NCBI RefSeq assembly: GCF_000712595.1
Contig: NZ_JOTN01000009.1
Location: forward strand, 1 to 64,000
Source of the DNA: Bacillus manliponensis
Lineage (GTDB): Bacteria > Bacillota > Bacilli > Bacillales > Bacillaceae_G
Length of the DNA: 64,000 bases
Direction of reading: 5' to 3'
Position 1 is the stretch's first letter; the number at the start of each line of letters is the position of its first letter. Below the pieces are notes generated by a model. That model made no database searches, was not told the origin of the DNA, and worked only from the letters and a program-made list of their open reading frames with translations. Shown one piece after another: positions 34,183 to 42,673 of the stretch. Made by a program: the position numbers and the translations under genes.

Positions 34183-34743
34183 ATGACAACTTATACTTCC
34201 ATTGCAAATGTAATTAAAGAGAGAAGATCGGTTCGTACTTTTACAAATAAAGAGGTAGAGAAAGAGTTACTTATTCAATTATTAAATGATGCAACATGGG
34301 CACCGAACCATCAGCATCGCGAGCCGTGGCAGTGTAAATTATTTATCGGCGAAGGACAAAAGACGTTAGTAGATGCGGTGTTAAGTTCTTTCTCAGAAGA
34401 AGATCGAAAAAAACGTGGCCAAACGTTATCAGACCGCTTTATGAATGCAGGAGCGCAAATTGTCGTTTACATGGACGAAGATCCACGCCAAGTGCAGCGA
34501 GATGAAGACTTTGCAGCTGTATGTGCTTTCATTCAAAACTTCCAGTTACTCGCTTGGGAGCAAAAATTAGGTACAGTATGGAAATCAGGTGGACTTATTT
34601 ACAACCCAGTATTTATGAAAAATATCGGATTAACGAAAGGTCAGCGCATCGCTGGTATTCTTCATGTTGGTTACTTTGATAAAACACCAGAAGGAAAAGA
34701 GCGTACACCAATTACAGAAAAGTTAGAGATAATTGAAGGATAA
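34183..34743 (+). CDS. Nitroreductase-family flavoprotein
   Basis: A 186-residue FMN-dependent oxidoreductase. The N-terminal FMN-phosphate motif KERRSVRTFT (about residues 12-21), APNHQHREPWQ near residue 41 and GILHVGYFDKTPEGK near the end are typical of the YfhC/YdjA type. Start after GAAGGAGAAAAG. A Fur-box promoter lies 190 bases upstream; in B. subtilis the related yfhC is iron-regulated, which fits. The substrate is unknown. Confidence 0.88.
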   Translation: MTTYTSIANVIKERRSVRTFTNKEVEKELLIQLLNDATWAPNHQHREPWQCKLFIGEGQKTLVDAVLSSFSEEDRKKRGQTLSDRFMNAGAQIVVYMDEDPRQVQRDEDFAAVCAFIQNFQLLAWEQKLGTVWKSGGLIYNPVFMKNIGLTKGQRIAGILHVGYFDKTPEGKERTPITEKLEIIEG

Positions 34744-34752
34744 ATAGAAGGT

Positions 34753-34785
34753 AAAACCCCACTTAAGAAAAAGTGGGGTTATTTG
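34753..34785. terminator. Bidirectional terminator
   Basis: AACCCCACTT pairs with AAGTGGGGTT between the converging nitroreductase gene and the PH-domain gene. Confidence 0.8.
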
Positions 34786-35231
34786 CTTATATATTCATTT
34801 CTCGCTAAATGAGGGCATTTTGACAGCAACGTTTCAATAAATGCTTTTTCATCTTTTGGTGATATTTTTACACTGCCTAGCATTCCTTTTGGATAGTGAA
34901 TTTCTATGCCGCGAAGAGAAGCTGCAAGGCGAAATCCAAACAGCATATCATCTGTTTTATTTACTTTTGTGATATTTTTATATGGAATATTGCTTCGGAA
35001 TGGCCCACACTTTGCATAAAAGCTTTCTTCACGAAATTCGTAACGAATATCTACAACCATCCAGAGTATAAATAAATCAAAGGCTACAATTATACTAATG
35101 AGGATGATTTGATCTGTAAACGATAGTGTGTCGTCTAGCCACAGTGGAAGCGATAACGGCACCGTACACACAATGATAACCCAAAAAATCATATACCAAT
35201 ATCCACGATCACGTTTCACGTCCCATTTCAT
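34779..35231 (-). CDS. PH-domain membrane protein
   Basis: A 150-residue protein with two N-terminal membrane helices (about residues 17-35 and 42-62), followed by a bacterial PH-like domain: YEFREESFYAKCGPFRSNIPYKNITKV and GIEIHY..GMLGSVKISPKDEKAFIE. YyaB-like proteins of Bacillus have this layout. The start at 35231 follows GGGGGG. Function unknown; stands alone. Confidence 0.75.
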   Translation of the reverse strand: MKWDVKRDRGYWYMIFWVIIVCTVPLSLPLWLDDTLSFTDQIILISIIVAFDLFILWMVVDIRYEFREESFYAKCGPFRSNIPYKNITKVNKTDDMLFGFRLAASLRGIEIHYPKGMLGSVKISPKDEKAFIETLLSKCPHLARNEYISK

Positions 35232-35304
35232 TTGTAATCCCCCCAATATACACTTTATATGAATATTTTACCATATTATAAGTCAGGTCTGTAGTGAGGA
35301 GAGG

Positions 35305-35463
35305 TTTATCCCGCTATTTGCGGGCTGTAAAACTCCCACCTCAAAGCTTGAGAAAAAGCGAAGAAGTTTAGGTGGGAGATAAACAGCCCGTAAAAGCCCG
35401 ATTGGTCGGGCTAACACTCAGTGGGGGATGAAGAAGACCCCACTGAGTGAAGTTTCACTTTAT
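35305..35463 (+). repeat. bcr1-type repeat, copy D (full length)
   Basis: TTTAT at both ends (35305-35309, 35459-35463). Between them: CCCGCTATTTGCGGGCTG, the stem CTCCCACCT.../AGGTGGGAG, CAGCCCGTAAAAGCCCGATT, CAGTGGGGGATGAAG and GAAGTTTCACTTTAT. The best copy in the window at about 159 bp. Confidence 0.88.
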
Positions 35464-35477
35464 CTACGCTAACACAA

Positions 35478-35507
35478 TAAAAGAGACTTCGTTAAGAAGC
35501 CTCTTTT
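35478..35507 (-). terminator. Terminator of the rap-phr operon
   Basis: AAAAGAG.CTTC pairs with GAAG.CTCTTTT just after the phr stop on the minus strand. Confidence 0.75.
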
Positions 35508-35516
35508 GTGTATGAA

Positions 35517-35648
35517 TTAAAAATGGTCTCCATGTGAGGATTGTTTTACTTCTTGATGTTTTAAAGTATGTTGTGAATCAGCACCATAATTTAAACCGAT
35601 TGCTAAAGCCATTACGAATCCTAATGTTGTTAATGAAATTTTTTTCAT
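35517..35648 (-). CDS. Phr-type signalling prepeptide
   Basis: A 43-residue secreted peptide with a Sec-type signal (MKKISLTTLGFVMALAIGLN) and a charged C-terminal part ending SSHGDHF. The ATG overlaps the rap stop by one base (TAATG), the standard rap-phr arrangement. Phr precursors are exported, cut, and taken back up by Opp as penta- to heptapeptides that inhibit their Rap. The mature peptide is probably from the last 5-8 residues. Confidence 0.85.
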   Translation of the reverse strand: MKKISLTTLGFVMALAIGLNYGADSQHTLKHQEVKQSSHGDHF

Positions 35649-36760
35649 TATTCTGGAGCCCCTTTACTTAATATTTTTTGTTTCGCTTTGTAGCATACAT
35701 CGAAGTAATCGCTAACTTTTTTATGGTTCTTTAATTTACGAAATTCGAAAGCTAACAATTCTCCATAGTCTTCTATGAAATTCCATAATCCTTGTTTTTC
35801 GAAATAAGAAATTCCTCGTTTTATTTCATTTTCTACAGATTCAATAGGTTTTCCTTCATTTAATGAACGTAAAATATTGAAATGGTATATATATTCTTCA
35901 TTTTCTAGATTATGACAAACTTTTACACCTTTTTCAATAAGTTCTTGTGCTATATTGGTTTCTGCTAATTTATAATGCTCACGTGCTTGTAAGAATATTG
36001 CTTTGAAATGATGTGGAACTTTTTCTGTAACTTCTGATAAGTGACGAATTGCTAGCTGAGATAAATTTTGTGTTGCATATAACCAACCTAAATTATGTCG
36101 GACAACTAAAATTAATTTTTCTTCCTTTTGTTTTTGTAAAATATCGATTGCGCGATGTAAATGTTCTTCTGCTTCTTTGAATTGTTTTAAGAGGATGCAA
36201 ACAGTTCCTAACGTGTTTTCACAAGAGGCAACTTTCACTTCATATCCAGGATGTTTCGCAAAAATTCCTTTTGCCTTTGTAGCGTAGTCAATGGATGTCA
36301 GCATGTTAGAGGTATGATACAGTACTGCTAATTTTTGATTGAATTCGGCATGTTCTAACTCATCAGAAATATATTGTAATAATTTCTCCGCTTCTTCGTA
36401 TTGTTTTCTAGCTTCATTGTAATTGCTAAACAGTAAAGCATGTTCAGCTTTGAAGAAGTGATAATAATACGCTGTAAATTTATCTGTTGCGTCATTAATA
36501 GAATTAATTGAATCGAAACTATCTTTTCGAATACTTAATCGGTTAGTGAGCAATCTATATTTAAAATCTAGTAAAGAATAATATAATAATAGATTTTGAT
36601 GCTGTTTTTCTTCTTCTTTTTCATATTTTAGTTGTTCGATTTTTTCATCGATTTCTTTTTTTAACTGTGCTGCTTGGGCTAATTGCTGTGATAACATCAA
36701 TTGATAAAAGTCATTTAGTTGCTGCATGATTTCTTCATGTGTGAAAACACTTATGCTCAT
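35648..36760 (-). CDS. Rap-family response-regulator phosphatase/regulator
   Basis: A 370-residue cytoplasmic helical-repeat protein. The N-terminal three-helix bundle (about residues 1-70: EEIMQQLNDFYQLMLSQQLAQA) and six to seven TPR repeats (about 95-360, e.g. ANYNEARKQYEEAEKLL-like and GTVCILLKQFKEAEEHLHRAI) match Rap proteins, at the family length. Raps dephosphorylate Spo0F or block ComA-type regulators, and Phr peptides inhibit them. Start after AAGGAGGACATAGTAA. The target cannot be told from sequence. It borders the accessory region. Confidence 0.92.
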   Translation of the reverse strand: MSISVFTHEEIMQQLNDFYQLMLSQQLAQAAQLKKEIDEKIEQLKYEKEEEKQHQNLLLYYSLLDFKYRLLTNRLSIRKDSFDSINSINDATDKFTAYYYHFFKAEHALLFSNYNEARKQYEEAEKLLQYISDELEHAEFNQKLAVLYHTSNMLTSIDYATKAKGIFAKHPGYEVKVASCENTLGTVCILLKQFKEAEEHLHRAIDILQKQKEEKLILVVRHNLGWLYATQNLSQLAIRHLSEVTEKVPHHFKAIFLQAREHYKLAETNIAQELIEKGVKVCHNLENEEYIYHFNILRSLNEGKPIESVENEIKRGISYFEKQGLWNFIEDYGELLAFEFRKLKNHKKVSDYFDVCYKAKQKILSKGAPE

Positions 36761-36835
36761 TTACTATGTCCTCCTTGATATTGTTAATATCACTAAATGT
36801 TAACATAATTCTATTAATTGTGTGTGAAATCTCTT

Positions 36836-36955
36836 AAGAACATATTGATCCGTCATTAGTTAGACCAAAATTATCATGGGGTATAGAAGATGAAGAGGAA
36901 GAATCAGTGAAGAAGGCTAGGCTTCGTATTGCTAAGGTGCTTTTTGTACTGTAAG
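36836..36955 (+). pseudogene. spoVR fragment (duplicate scrap)
   Basis: Bases 36836-36913 match 43149-43226 inside spoVR with one mismatch (77 of 78), same strand. The next bases 36912-36931 match 43454-43473 at 19 of 20, so a stretch of about 228 bp of spoVR is missing in the scrap. The reading frame is still open for about 40 codons ([20 protein letters not shown]). It has no start. It marks a duplication or recombination at the left border of the accessory block. The remainder of 36956-37303 shows no gene. Confidence 0.9.
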
Positions 36956-37303
36956 TAATTCGATTCATATACTTACTTATCAAAAGATGTATTTGTTTTA
37001 TTTATCTTATTAAACGTTTTATGTGAATGTAGAAATAAAAGGCTATGAAGCTTTCTTAGATTGGAGAAGGTTAGTCAAATTCACAGTAATTATTTCTTGT
37101 TTGAAAAGTGAAACTGACATCATAATGAAAAGGTAAATATGTTGTAATTTTCCTGTTAGAAGAGGTCGCAATAGGACATCTAGAATAAGTAGCGAGAAGT
37201 GTGCAAGTTACAAGGTACTTCTTAGAAATACATAAAAGATCTTCACTAGAGTATCCATTAAGAAAATTTGAAATAAAAAATACTGGGGGAAGGATGTAAG
37301 CGA

Positions 37304-37723
37304 ATGGCGGTAGGGTTTTCTGTAGATATATTTTTTTATGAAGCTGGACACCCTGATTTCTTACATAGTTTTTTCTCAACAATTTCATACCATACAGAAC
37401 CTGAGGGATGGGGAACGAAATATCCATTATTGATGCAAGACCTATATTTTAAAAAATTAAATTGGAAGGATGCTCCCGAAGCTTTGCGGAATGTAGAAGA
37501 AATTAGAGGAGTATTGAATAAATTATCTCCATCAGAAGTAGTTTGGGATATTGAAAATGTATCTAAACAGCCACCTTGGAAAGATAAAATTCCTAATAAA
37601 ATAACTAGTCTAGCAAATTATCATATGATTCAAGGCACAATATTCTTAGATTTATTAAAACATGCACTGGAAAAATCAGCGGAATATAAAGTGGATGTGA
37701 TAATTGAAAAGCTTGGACGGTAA
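37304..37723 (+). CDS. Imm70-type immunity protein
   Basis: A 139-residue cytoplasmic protein. Its sequence (MAVGFSVDIFFYEAGHPDFLHSFFSTISYH, EGWGTKYPLLMQDLY) matches the Imm70 family found beside polymorphic toxins. Such proteins bind and block a nuclease-type toxin tip. The start follows GGGGGAAGGATG. It stands upstream of the LXG toxin, not downstream where the cognate immunity gene normally lies, so it may protect against a toxin that is no longer here. Confidence 0.78.
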   Translation: MAVGFSVDIFFYEAGHPDFLHSFFSTISYHTEPEGWGTKYPLLMQDLYFKKLNWKDAPEALRNVEEIRGVLNKLSPSEVVWDIENVSKQPPWKDKIPNKITSLANYHMIQGTIFLDLLKHALEKSAEYKVDVIIEKLGR

Positions 37724-37814
37724 TTATCCAATAAGATTTATGGGTGATTTTTTATTATTAAAGCTTAGATGTTTTAAAAAGTAAGCTTTACCATTTTAAT
37801 CAGGAGATGAGATC

Positions 37815-39458
37815 ATGAGTTTGAATATGTATTTAGGAGAAGTACAAGCTCAAACTGAGAGCATGAATGCTTCATGTAATGCGATCATTGAAAGTATGGA
37901 ACAGGTTATTCAATCAATTGATAGTTTTGTAGGCGATGCAGTTTTGCAAGGGAAAACGTATGACAGTGCGAAAATGTACTTCTTGCAAACCTTCCGTCCT
38001 TTAGCTCAAGGGATTATATATTTGTGTGAAGAGTTAATTCATCAAAATAATGCGTTTCCAACTGACTTTCAAGCAGAGGTTGCTACTGTAGATGTGATTG
38101 AACAAGAAATACTCGAACAAATTCGAGAACTTGAACGCATGATAGCGGAAGTTCAATCGATGAGTGCGCATATGTCAGGAATGGATGCGTTACTTCAAGT
38201 CTATTATGCAATGAAACGGAAATTAGAAGATAAGTTAGAACGTTTGTATCAATTTAATGTGTCGTCTAGCGATAATTACGCGACTGCAATGGCGTTAGCA
38301 GCTAACATTGCAAAAGGACTGGCAGAAGTCCAAAGTGGAAAAGGATTTAGTCCAGTAAGTGGTACATTTAGTACGAAAGAATTGAATATGGAATGGATAA
38401 AACCGATTCAAGCGATTACAGAAGAAAAAATAAAGGAAGCCAACAACAAAATAAAAAAATACTCACCTAAAGAATCTATTATTGAAGAAATATGGGGAAA
38501 TATTGTAGAAAGCACAAAAGAAAAAATAGATGCTGCTGAAGATATTTGGGACAAAACTGTAGATTTTACTGAACAAGCATTCGAAACTACAAAAAAAATT
38601 AGTAATAGTATCCAAATGGGTTCAGGACAAGCGGTTGGGGATGAAATTGAAGGATGGAAAACTTTAAGTAATCCAGATTTAGGAACAGTAATAAACACAG
38701 CATACAATATTTTGCATTTGAATGAGACTGTACAGGGAATGTGGCATACATTTTCAGATTCTTTTAAGCGAGATGTGATAAATGGTGATGTGGAAAGTGC
38801 AACACGGTGGATTACTTATGCATTAACACATGTGGGGATCGGTATCATTGGTGATAAAGGGTTAGGGCAAGTGGGACTAATTACAAAAGGTGTAAAAGGA
38901 TCTGGTGGATCAAATACTGTTACCAAAGGTTTAACGTTAATAAAAGAAATGAATAAAGCAGACACAGCCCTTCAAAAAATCCTTCCACATTTACAGCCTA
39001 ATTTTTCAGGTATTGGAAGTACACAGCATTATTATCAGAAAGCAGCAACGTACACTTATGAAGGTGCAGATGGTCCAAAAACAATTCGATTAAGAATGGG
39101 TGATTTAGCGGGAGGTAAGCATCCAGTTACAGGTATACCGTATGATGCTGATGGCTTCCCGATTTTTGAAGCTAAAGGTGAAGTAACACTAAAAGAAAAA
39201 GATTTCAAAAAATCGAGATCAACACATGATAGAATATGCAGTAAAGCATTATATGAACAAATAATAAAAGATCCTAAATTAGCTTCGAATTTTACAGAAG
39301 AAGAAATAGAGCTCTTTAAACATGGGGAAGTGCCTGATAGGTTTACATGGCATCACCATCAAGACACAGGTCGTATGCAACTCGTAGATTCTTATTTACA
39401 TGAGAAAACTGGACATACAGGTGGATATAGAATTTGGGGGAAAGATAGTGATAAATAA
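37815..39458 (+). CDS. LXG polymorphic toxin with WHH nuclease tip
   Basis: A 547-residue secreted toxin. Residues 1-200 are the helical LXG domain (MSLNMYLGEVQAQTESM...) that guides export by the ESX/type VII system. Residues about 200-400 are a variable linker, including an amphipathic stretch. The C-terminal 70 residues are a WHH nuclease of the HNH/Endo VII superfamily, with TWHHHQDTGRMQLV (W512-H515) and HTGG near residue 535. The predicted target is DNA or RNA of rival cells. Start after AGGAGATGAGATC. A SUKH immunity gene follows after 12 bases. Confidence 0.92.
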   Translation: MSLNMYLGEVQAQTESMNASCNAIIESMEQVIQSIDSFVGDAVLQGKTYDSAKMYFLQTFRPLAQGIIYLCEELIHQNNAFPTDFQAEVATVDVIEQEILEQIRELERMIAEVQSMSAHMSGMDALLQVYYAMKRKLEDKLERLYQFNVSSSDNYATAMALAANIAKGLAEVQSGKGFSPVSGTFSTKELNMEWIKPIQAITEEKIKEANNKIKKYSPKESIIEEIWGNIVESTKEKIDAAEDIWDKTVDFTEQAFETTKKISNSIQMGSGQAVGDEIEGWKTLSNPDLGTVINTAYNILHLNETVQGMWHTFSDSFKRDVINGDVESATRWITYALTHVGIGIIGDKGLGQVGLITKGVKGSGGSNTVTKGLTLIKEMNKADTALQKILPHLQPNFSGIGSTQHYYQKAATYTYEGADGPKTIRLRMGDLAGGKHPVTGIPYDADGFPIFEAKGEVTLKEKDFKKSRSTHDRICSKALYEQIIKDPKLASNFTEEEIELFKHGEVPDRFTWHHHQDTGRMQLVDSYLHEKTGHTGGYRIWGKDSDK

Positions 39459-39470
39459 GGAGGATTATGT

Positions 39471-39929
39471 ATGAGTAAGGTTACTTGGATTGGCGTAGGT
39501 AAAACGGAAATTACAGATGAACACATTCAGCGAGTGGAGCAATACTTTGATATTAAATTTCCTAGTGATTTTATTGAGTGTGTGAAGAAATATGATGGTG
39601 GTTATCCACGTCCAAAAATATTTGATATACCTGAACAAGATGAAAATGTTTTCAATAACTTGTTAACTTTTGATTTAGAAAGTCAATACTCAATTGTTCA
39701 GAGATATGAGAATATAAAAGATAGATTGGTAAATAAAGTATATCCTTTTGGAAGAGACTCGTTTGGAAATTTCTTATGTTTTGATTATCGGAATAATCCT
39801 GAATCACCAACTGTTGTATTTTGGGAGCACGAGGAAGAAGATATGGAAAAAGCCATTTATCCTGTTTGTTCATCATTTCAGGAATTGCTTGATAGCTTGC
39901 GTGATTTTGAGGATGAAGACGAAGAATAA
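39471..39929 (+). CDS. SUKH (SMI1/KNR4) immunity protein
   Basis: A 152-residue acidic protein of the SUKH superfamily: the conserved opening ITDEHIQRVEQYFDIKFPSDFIECVKKYDGG and the FGRDSFGNFLCFDYR strand region (about residues 90-105) are clear. SUKH proteins are frequent immunity partners of WHH/HNH toxins, and this gene directly follows the toxin with a good AAGGAGG, so it is the likely cognate immunity gene. Confidence 0.9.
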   Translation: MSKVTWIGVGKTEITDEHIQRVEQYFDIKFPSDFIECVKKYDGGYPRPKIFDIPEQDENVFNNLLTFDLESQYSIVQRYENIKDRLVNKVYPFGRDSFGNFLCFDYRNNPESPTVVFWEHEEEDMEKAIYPVCSSFQELLDSLRDFEDEDEE

Positions 39930-39998
39930 TCAAGAACAATAAGCTTATGTAATTTTACATAGGCTTATTATTATGTCTAAAAGGATTGGGTGAGGGGG

Positions 39999-41222
39999 AT
40001 GCATCAAATTATCACATATAGCAAATATGAACTTCCAAAAGTATTTATAAGAAACGGACAAGAATGTTTTTTTGATCCAATTAGAAAGAAGCTAATTCTA
40101 ATTACTCCAGAAGAAATGGTAAGACAACAAGTTATTCAGTTTTTAATTAAAGATATGCAAGTACCAACTGAGTATATTGAGGTTGAAGTACCGATGTCTT
40201 ATTTTAAGAAAGATTTAAAAGGAAGAGCGGATATTATTGTTTATGGTGAACAGGACAATGAACTTATACCTGTTTTAATTCTAGAATGTAAAGCAAATCA
40301 TGTTCCACTAACAGAAAATATTTTTAATCAGGTGATTCGTTACGATGAAATGATTTTTGCAGATATGATTATGGTTACTAATGGGATCGAAACTATTTTT
40401 CAAGCGTATTGTGAAAGTACCAAATTATATCAAACTTTAGCCATCACCCCATCTTATAAAGGGTTAGTTGAGAGACAGAATCTTCAAATTGTCCAGGGAA
40501 GAATGAATGAATTATGGGAGAGACCTTCCTTTTATGGTAATTACTCCGCACAAGTAGTAGAGGAATTTAAAGATTGGGGATGGATTGGAGAAGATACACC
40601 TAGTCAATCACATGATTTTATTGTTAATTTTATGGGTTTACTACAAGATCAAAGATATTTGTTGCGTTCTCAATCTTTTAATGATGTGAATTTAATTGAA
40701 GATGGTGGATTACGTTATATGTCCTATGGAAATGCTGCAGGTGGGGGTTTTACAGGGTATTATCGATATTTTATTGTTGAGGATTCGGAAGGGAATCATC
40801 AAATGGTTAGTATGTCTGTCTTTGCTACAGTAAAGACAAATGATGATCCTGTTTTTAAAACACGAAAAGGGATAATTTATTTGGTTGTTGCAATAGACGA
40901 CTTTGATAAGAGTCATAACTCCTTGCAATTAAGTATTGATAAATATGTTTCTATAGAAGAAACAAAATGTACAATATGGCATGATGGTGCTTTGACGGCT
41001 GGGAAAAAAGGAGCAGTTAAAAAAGATAAAGTAATTCAATTTATAAAGCAGCGAGCGCCTGAGTTAGTGAGTGAAGAGAATCAAATTATGTTAGGAGTGC
41101 TAGATCATTCTAGAGAATTTAAATGGAAGCATAGAGATGTAAAGTTGTTTGTTGCCAATTTAATTAAATATGCGATATTAAGAGATGAATTTCGAAAGGA
41201 ATACATTTATGCTACAAGCTGA
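39999..41222 (+). CDS. HsdR-N-like PD-(D/E)XK protein (cassette gene 1)
   Basis: A 407-residue soluble protein. The first 150 residues match the type I restriction HsdR N-terminal nuclease fold: TPEEMVRQQVIQFL, GRADIIVYG (D78), LILECKA (E96, K98), and NQVIRYDE with Q111. These are the metal and catalytic positions of PD-(D/E)XK nucleases. There is no helicase part. Residues about 160-407 are of unknown fold. The start could also be GTG at 39990; ATG at 39999 follows GGGTGAGGGG. The next gene overlaps by 14 bases. I do not recognise the whole protein; a defence role is likely but inferred. Confidence 0.78.
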   Translation: MHQIITYSKYELPKVFIRNGQECFFDPIRKKLILITPEEMVRQQVIQFLIKDMQVPTEYIEVEVPMSYFKKDLKGRADIIVYGEQDNELIPVLILECKANHVPLTENIFNQVIRYDEMIFADMIMVTNGIETIFQAYCESTKLYQTLAITPSYKGLVERQNLQIVQGRMNELWERPSFYGNYSAQVVEEFKDWGWIGEDTPSQSHDFIVNFMGLLQDQRYLLRSQSFNDVNLIEDGGLRYMSYGNAAGGGFTGYYRYFIVEDSEGNHQMVSMSVFATVKTNDDPVFKTRKGIIYLVVAIDDFDKSHNSLQLSIDKYVSIEETKCTIWHDGALTAGKKGAVKKDKVIQFIKQRAPELVSEENQIMLGVLDHSREFKWKHRDVKLFVANLIKYAILRDEFRKEYIYATS

Positions 41223-42000
41223 AATTAAAGGAAAGTTTTATAGTAACAGTGAAGATGTATTGACATCATCAGTTATTGGGAGCATGCGTTATTTATCTTC
41301 TCCATTATTTTTTGTTGGGTTATTAAACAGCAGTGTAAATGTGAATGGGGAGTTCTTGCGCATAAATGAAGTGGTAAAGAAAGTAACATTTTTATTTTGG
41401 GAAAGGCTAGAAAACAGCGAACCTGATGTTTTAGCAATCTTAGAGAATGAGGATTCTACATATCATATTGTATGTATAGAGGCGAAGTTTTTATCAGGTA
41501 AGTCTAGTAAGGAAGATGAAACAGTTGATTTGGTGGAGAGACAGAATTATCAACGAGACCAATTGGCAAGAGAATTAGAGGATTTATATAAAGAATCATT
41601 TTATAAACGGATTTCTGTTCATCCATCAAAAATAAAAGCTACGTCACTTATTTATCTTACAAATGATACGAGTATACCATACAAGGATTTGTCGGAAAGT
41701 GCTAAACATGCACTTTTACCTAGAGAGAAAAAGCAATTGTTTTGGCTTTCTTGGTCAATGATTTATAGCGAGGTTTGTAAGTGGAGTAAAAGTGGAACGG
41801 TACAGGATCAATGTATTTTATTTGACTTGAAACTTTTATTAGAAAGGAAGGAGTTAAATAGTTTTATAGGATTATCAGGAATAAAACAAGTTCCACAGAA
41901 TAATTGGATATATTGTAGTGATAGCTTAAAAAATATGTGGGATGGTTTATCTACAATAATACACAGCAATTGGAAATATGGTGGAGGACGAAAGGAATAG
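41209..42000 (+). CDS. PD-(D/E)XK nuclease-like protein (cassette gene 2)
   Basis: A 263-residue soluble protein. SNSEDVLTSSVIGSMRYL near the start, EPDVLAILEN (D73), CIEAKF (E91, K93) and RQNYQRDQLARE (Q112 region) match a second PD-(D/E)XK nuclease type, different from cassette gene 1. The start at 41209 follows AAGGAATAC inside the end of gene 1; a longer frame to 41185 adds eight non-conserved residues. The stop is directly followed by the ATG of gene 3. Function inferred as a nuclease; partner relation to gene 1 is suggested by the overlap. Confidence 0.75.
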   Translation: MLQAEIKGKFYSNSEDVLTSSVIGSMRYLSSPLFFVGLLNSSVNVNGEFLRINEVVKKVTFLFWERLENSEPDVLAILENEDSTYHIVCIEAKFLSGKSSKEDETVDLVERQNYQRDQLARELEDLYKESFYKRISVHPSKIKATSLIYLTNDTSIPYKDLSESAKHALLPREKKQLFWLSWSMIYSEVCKWSKSGTVQDQCILFDLKLLLERKELNSFIGLSGIKQVPQNNWIYCSDSLKNMWDGLSTIIHSNWKYGGGRKE

Positions 42001-42594
42001 ATGGATATTAGGGAAGTTTTAAAAGTATCAATTCAAAATGTAAGGGAAGTTGTTAATAACAGTATTTTGTTGCTTCGTGATGTTGATAATATGCTATCTA
42101 AAGAAGGATTGACGCCTCTTTTGGGAAATACATTAGGGACAGAATCGAGTAAAAATATTGGACAATCGATGGATCACTATAGTACATTCTTTCCACAGTT
42201 TATGTGCAGAGTATATGTAGATAATAATGAATTACAACAAAATAGAGTTGAAAGAGTAGTAATTGTAAATGTGCAATTTTATCACTCAAATTGTCCAAAT
42301 TTATATCCTACAGTTATAGCTGGAATATTTAAATTACCTCATACTTTTACTGAGCAGGCAATTAAGAAAGAGGTAAATTATTGGTGGTTAAAATATGTTG
42401 CATTTGAATATTGTTCTTATGAGGAATTACAATTTGATGGAACGTATATCACTAAAAAGCCTTGGGTAGAAGATGATGATGAAACTGAGGTTGTGTTTTG
42501 GTGTCATGAGTTGCATACTTTTGAAAAACAAGAGGATGTGAGCGAGAAAATCATTAATCAGTTGATGTGTATATATCCACAAATAAACTATTAA
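42001..42594 (+). CDS. Unknown protein (cassette gene 3)
   Basis: A 197-residue protein, no family recognised. The N-terminal 40 residues are helical (EVLKVSIQNVREVVNNSILLLRDVDNML); the rest alternates strands and helices with RVYVDNN, RVVIVNVQFYH, PTVIAGIFKLP and an acidic end. The start is the base after gene 2's stop, with GGAGGACGAAAGGAA as ribosome site, so all three genes are coupled. Possible roles are sensor, immunity or regulator for the two nucleases. Base composition is AT-rich like the rest of the block. Confidence 0.7.
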   Translation: MDIREVLKVSIQNVREVVNNSILLLRDVDNMLSKEGLTPLLGNTLGTESSKNIGQSMDHYSTFFPQFMCRVYVDNNELQQNRVERVVIVNVQFYHSNCPNLYPTVIAGIFKLPHTFTEQAIKKEVNYWWLKYVAFEYCSYEELQFDGTYITKKPWVEDDDETEVVFWCHELHTFEKQEDVSEKIINQLMCIYPQINY

Positions 42595-42673
42595 TGGTTT
42601 TATTGCTTTGTTTTCATGAAAGCTTGTTCTGCATCATACACTTCTATAAAGGAACGTGTAAGGAGGGAACAAG

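Noticed and set aside
37071-37427. 118-codon minus-strand frame over the Imm70 start
   Set aside because: Overlaps a better supported plus-strand gene and has no ribosome site.
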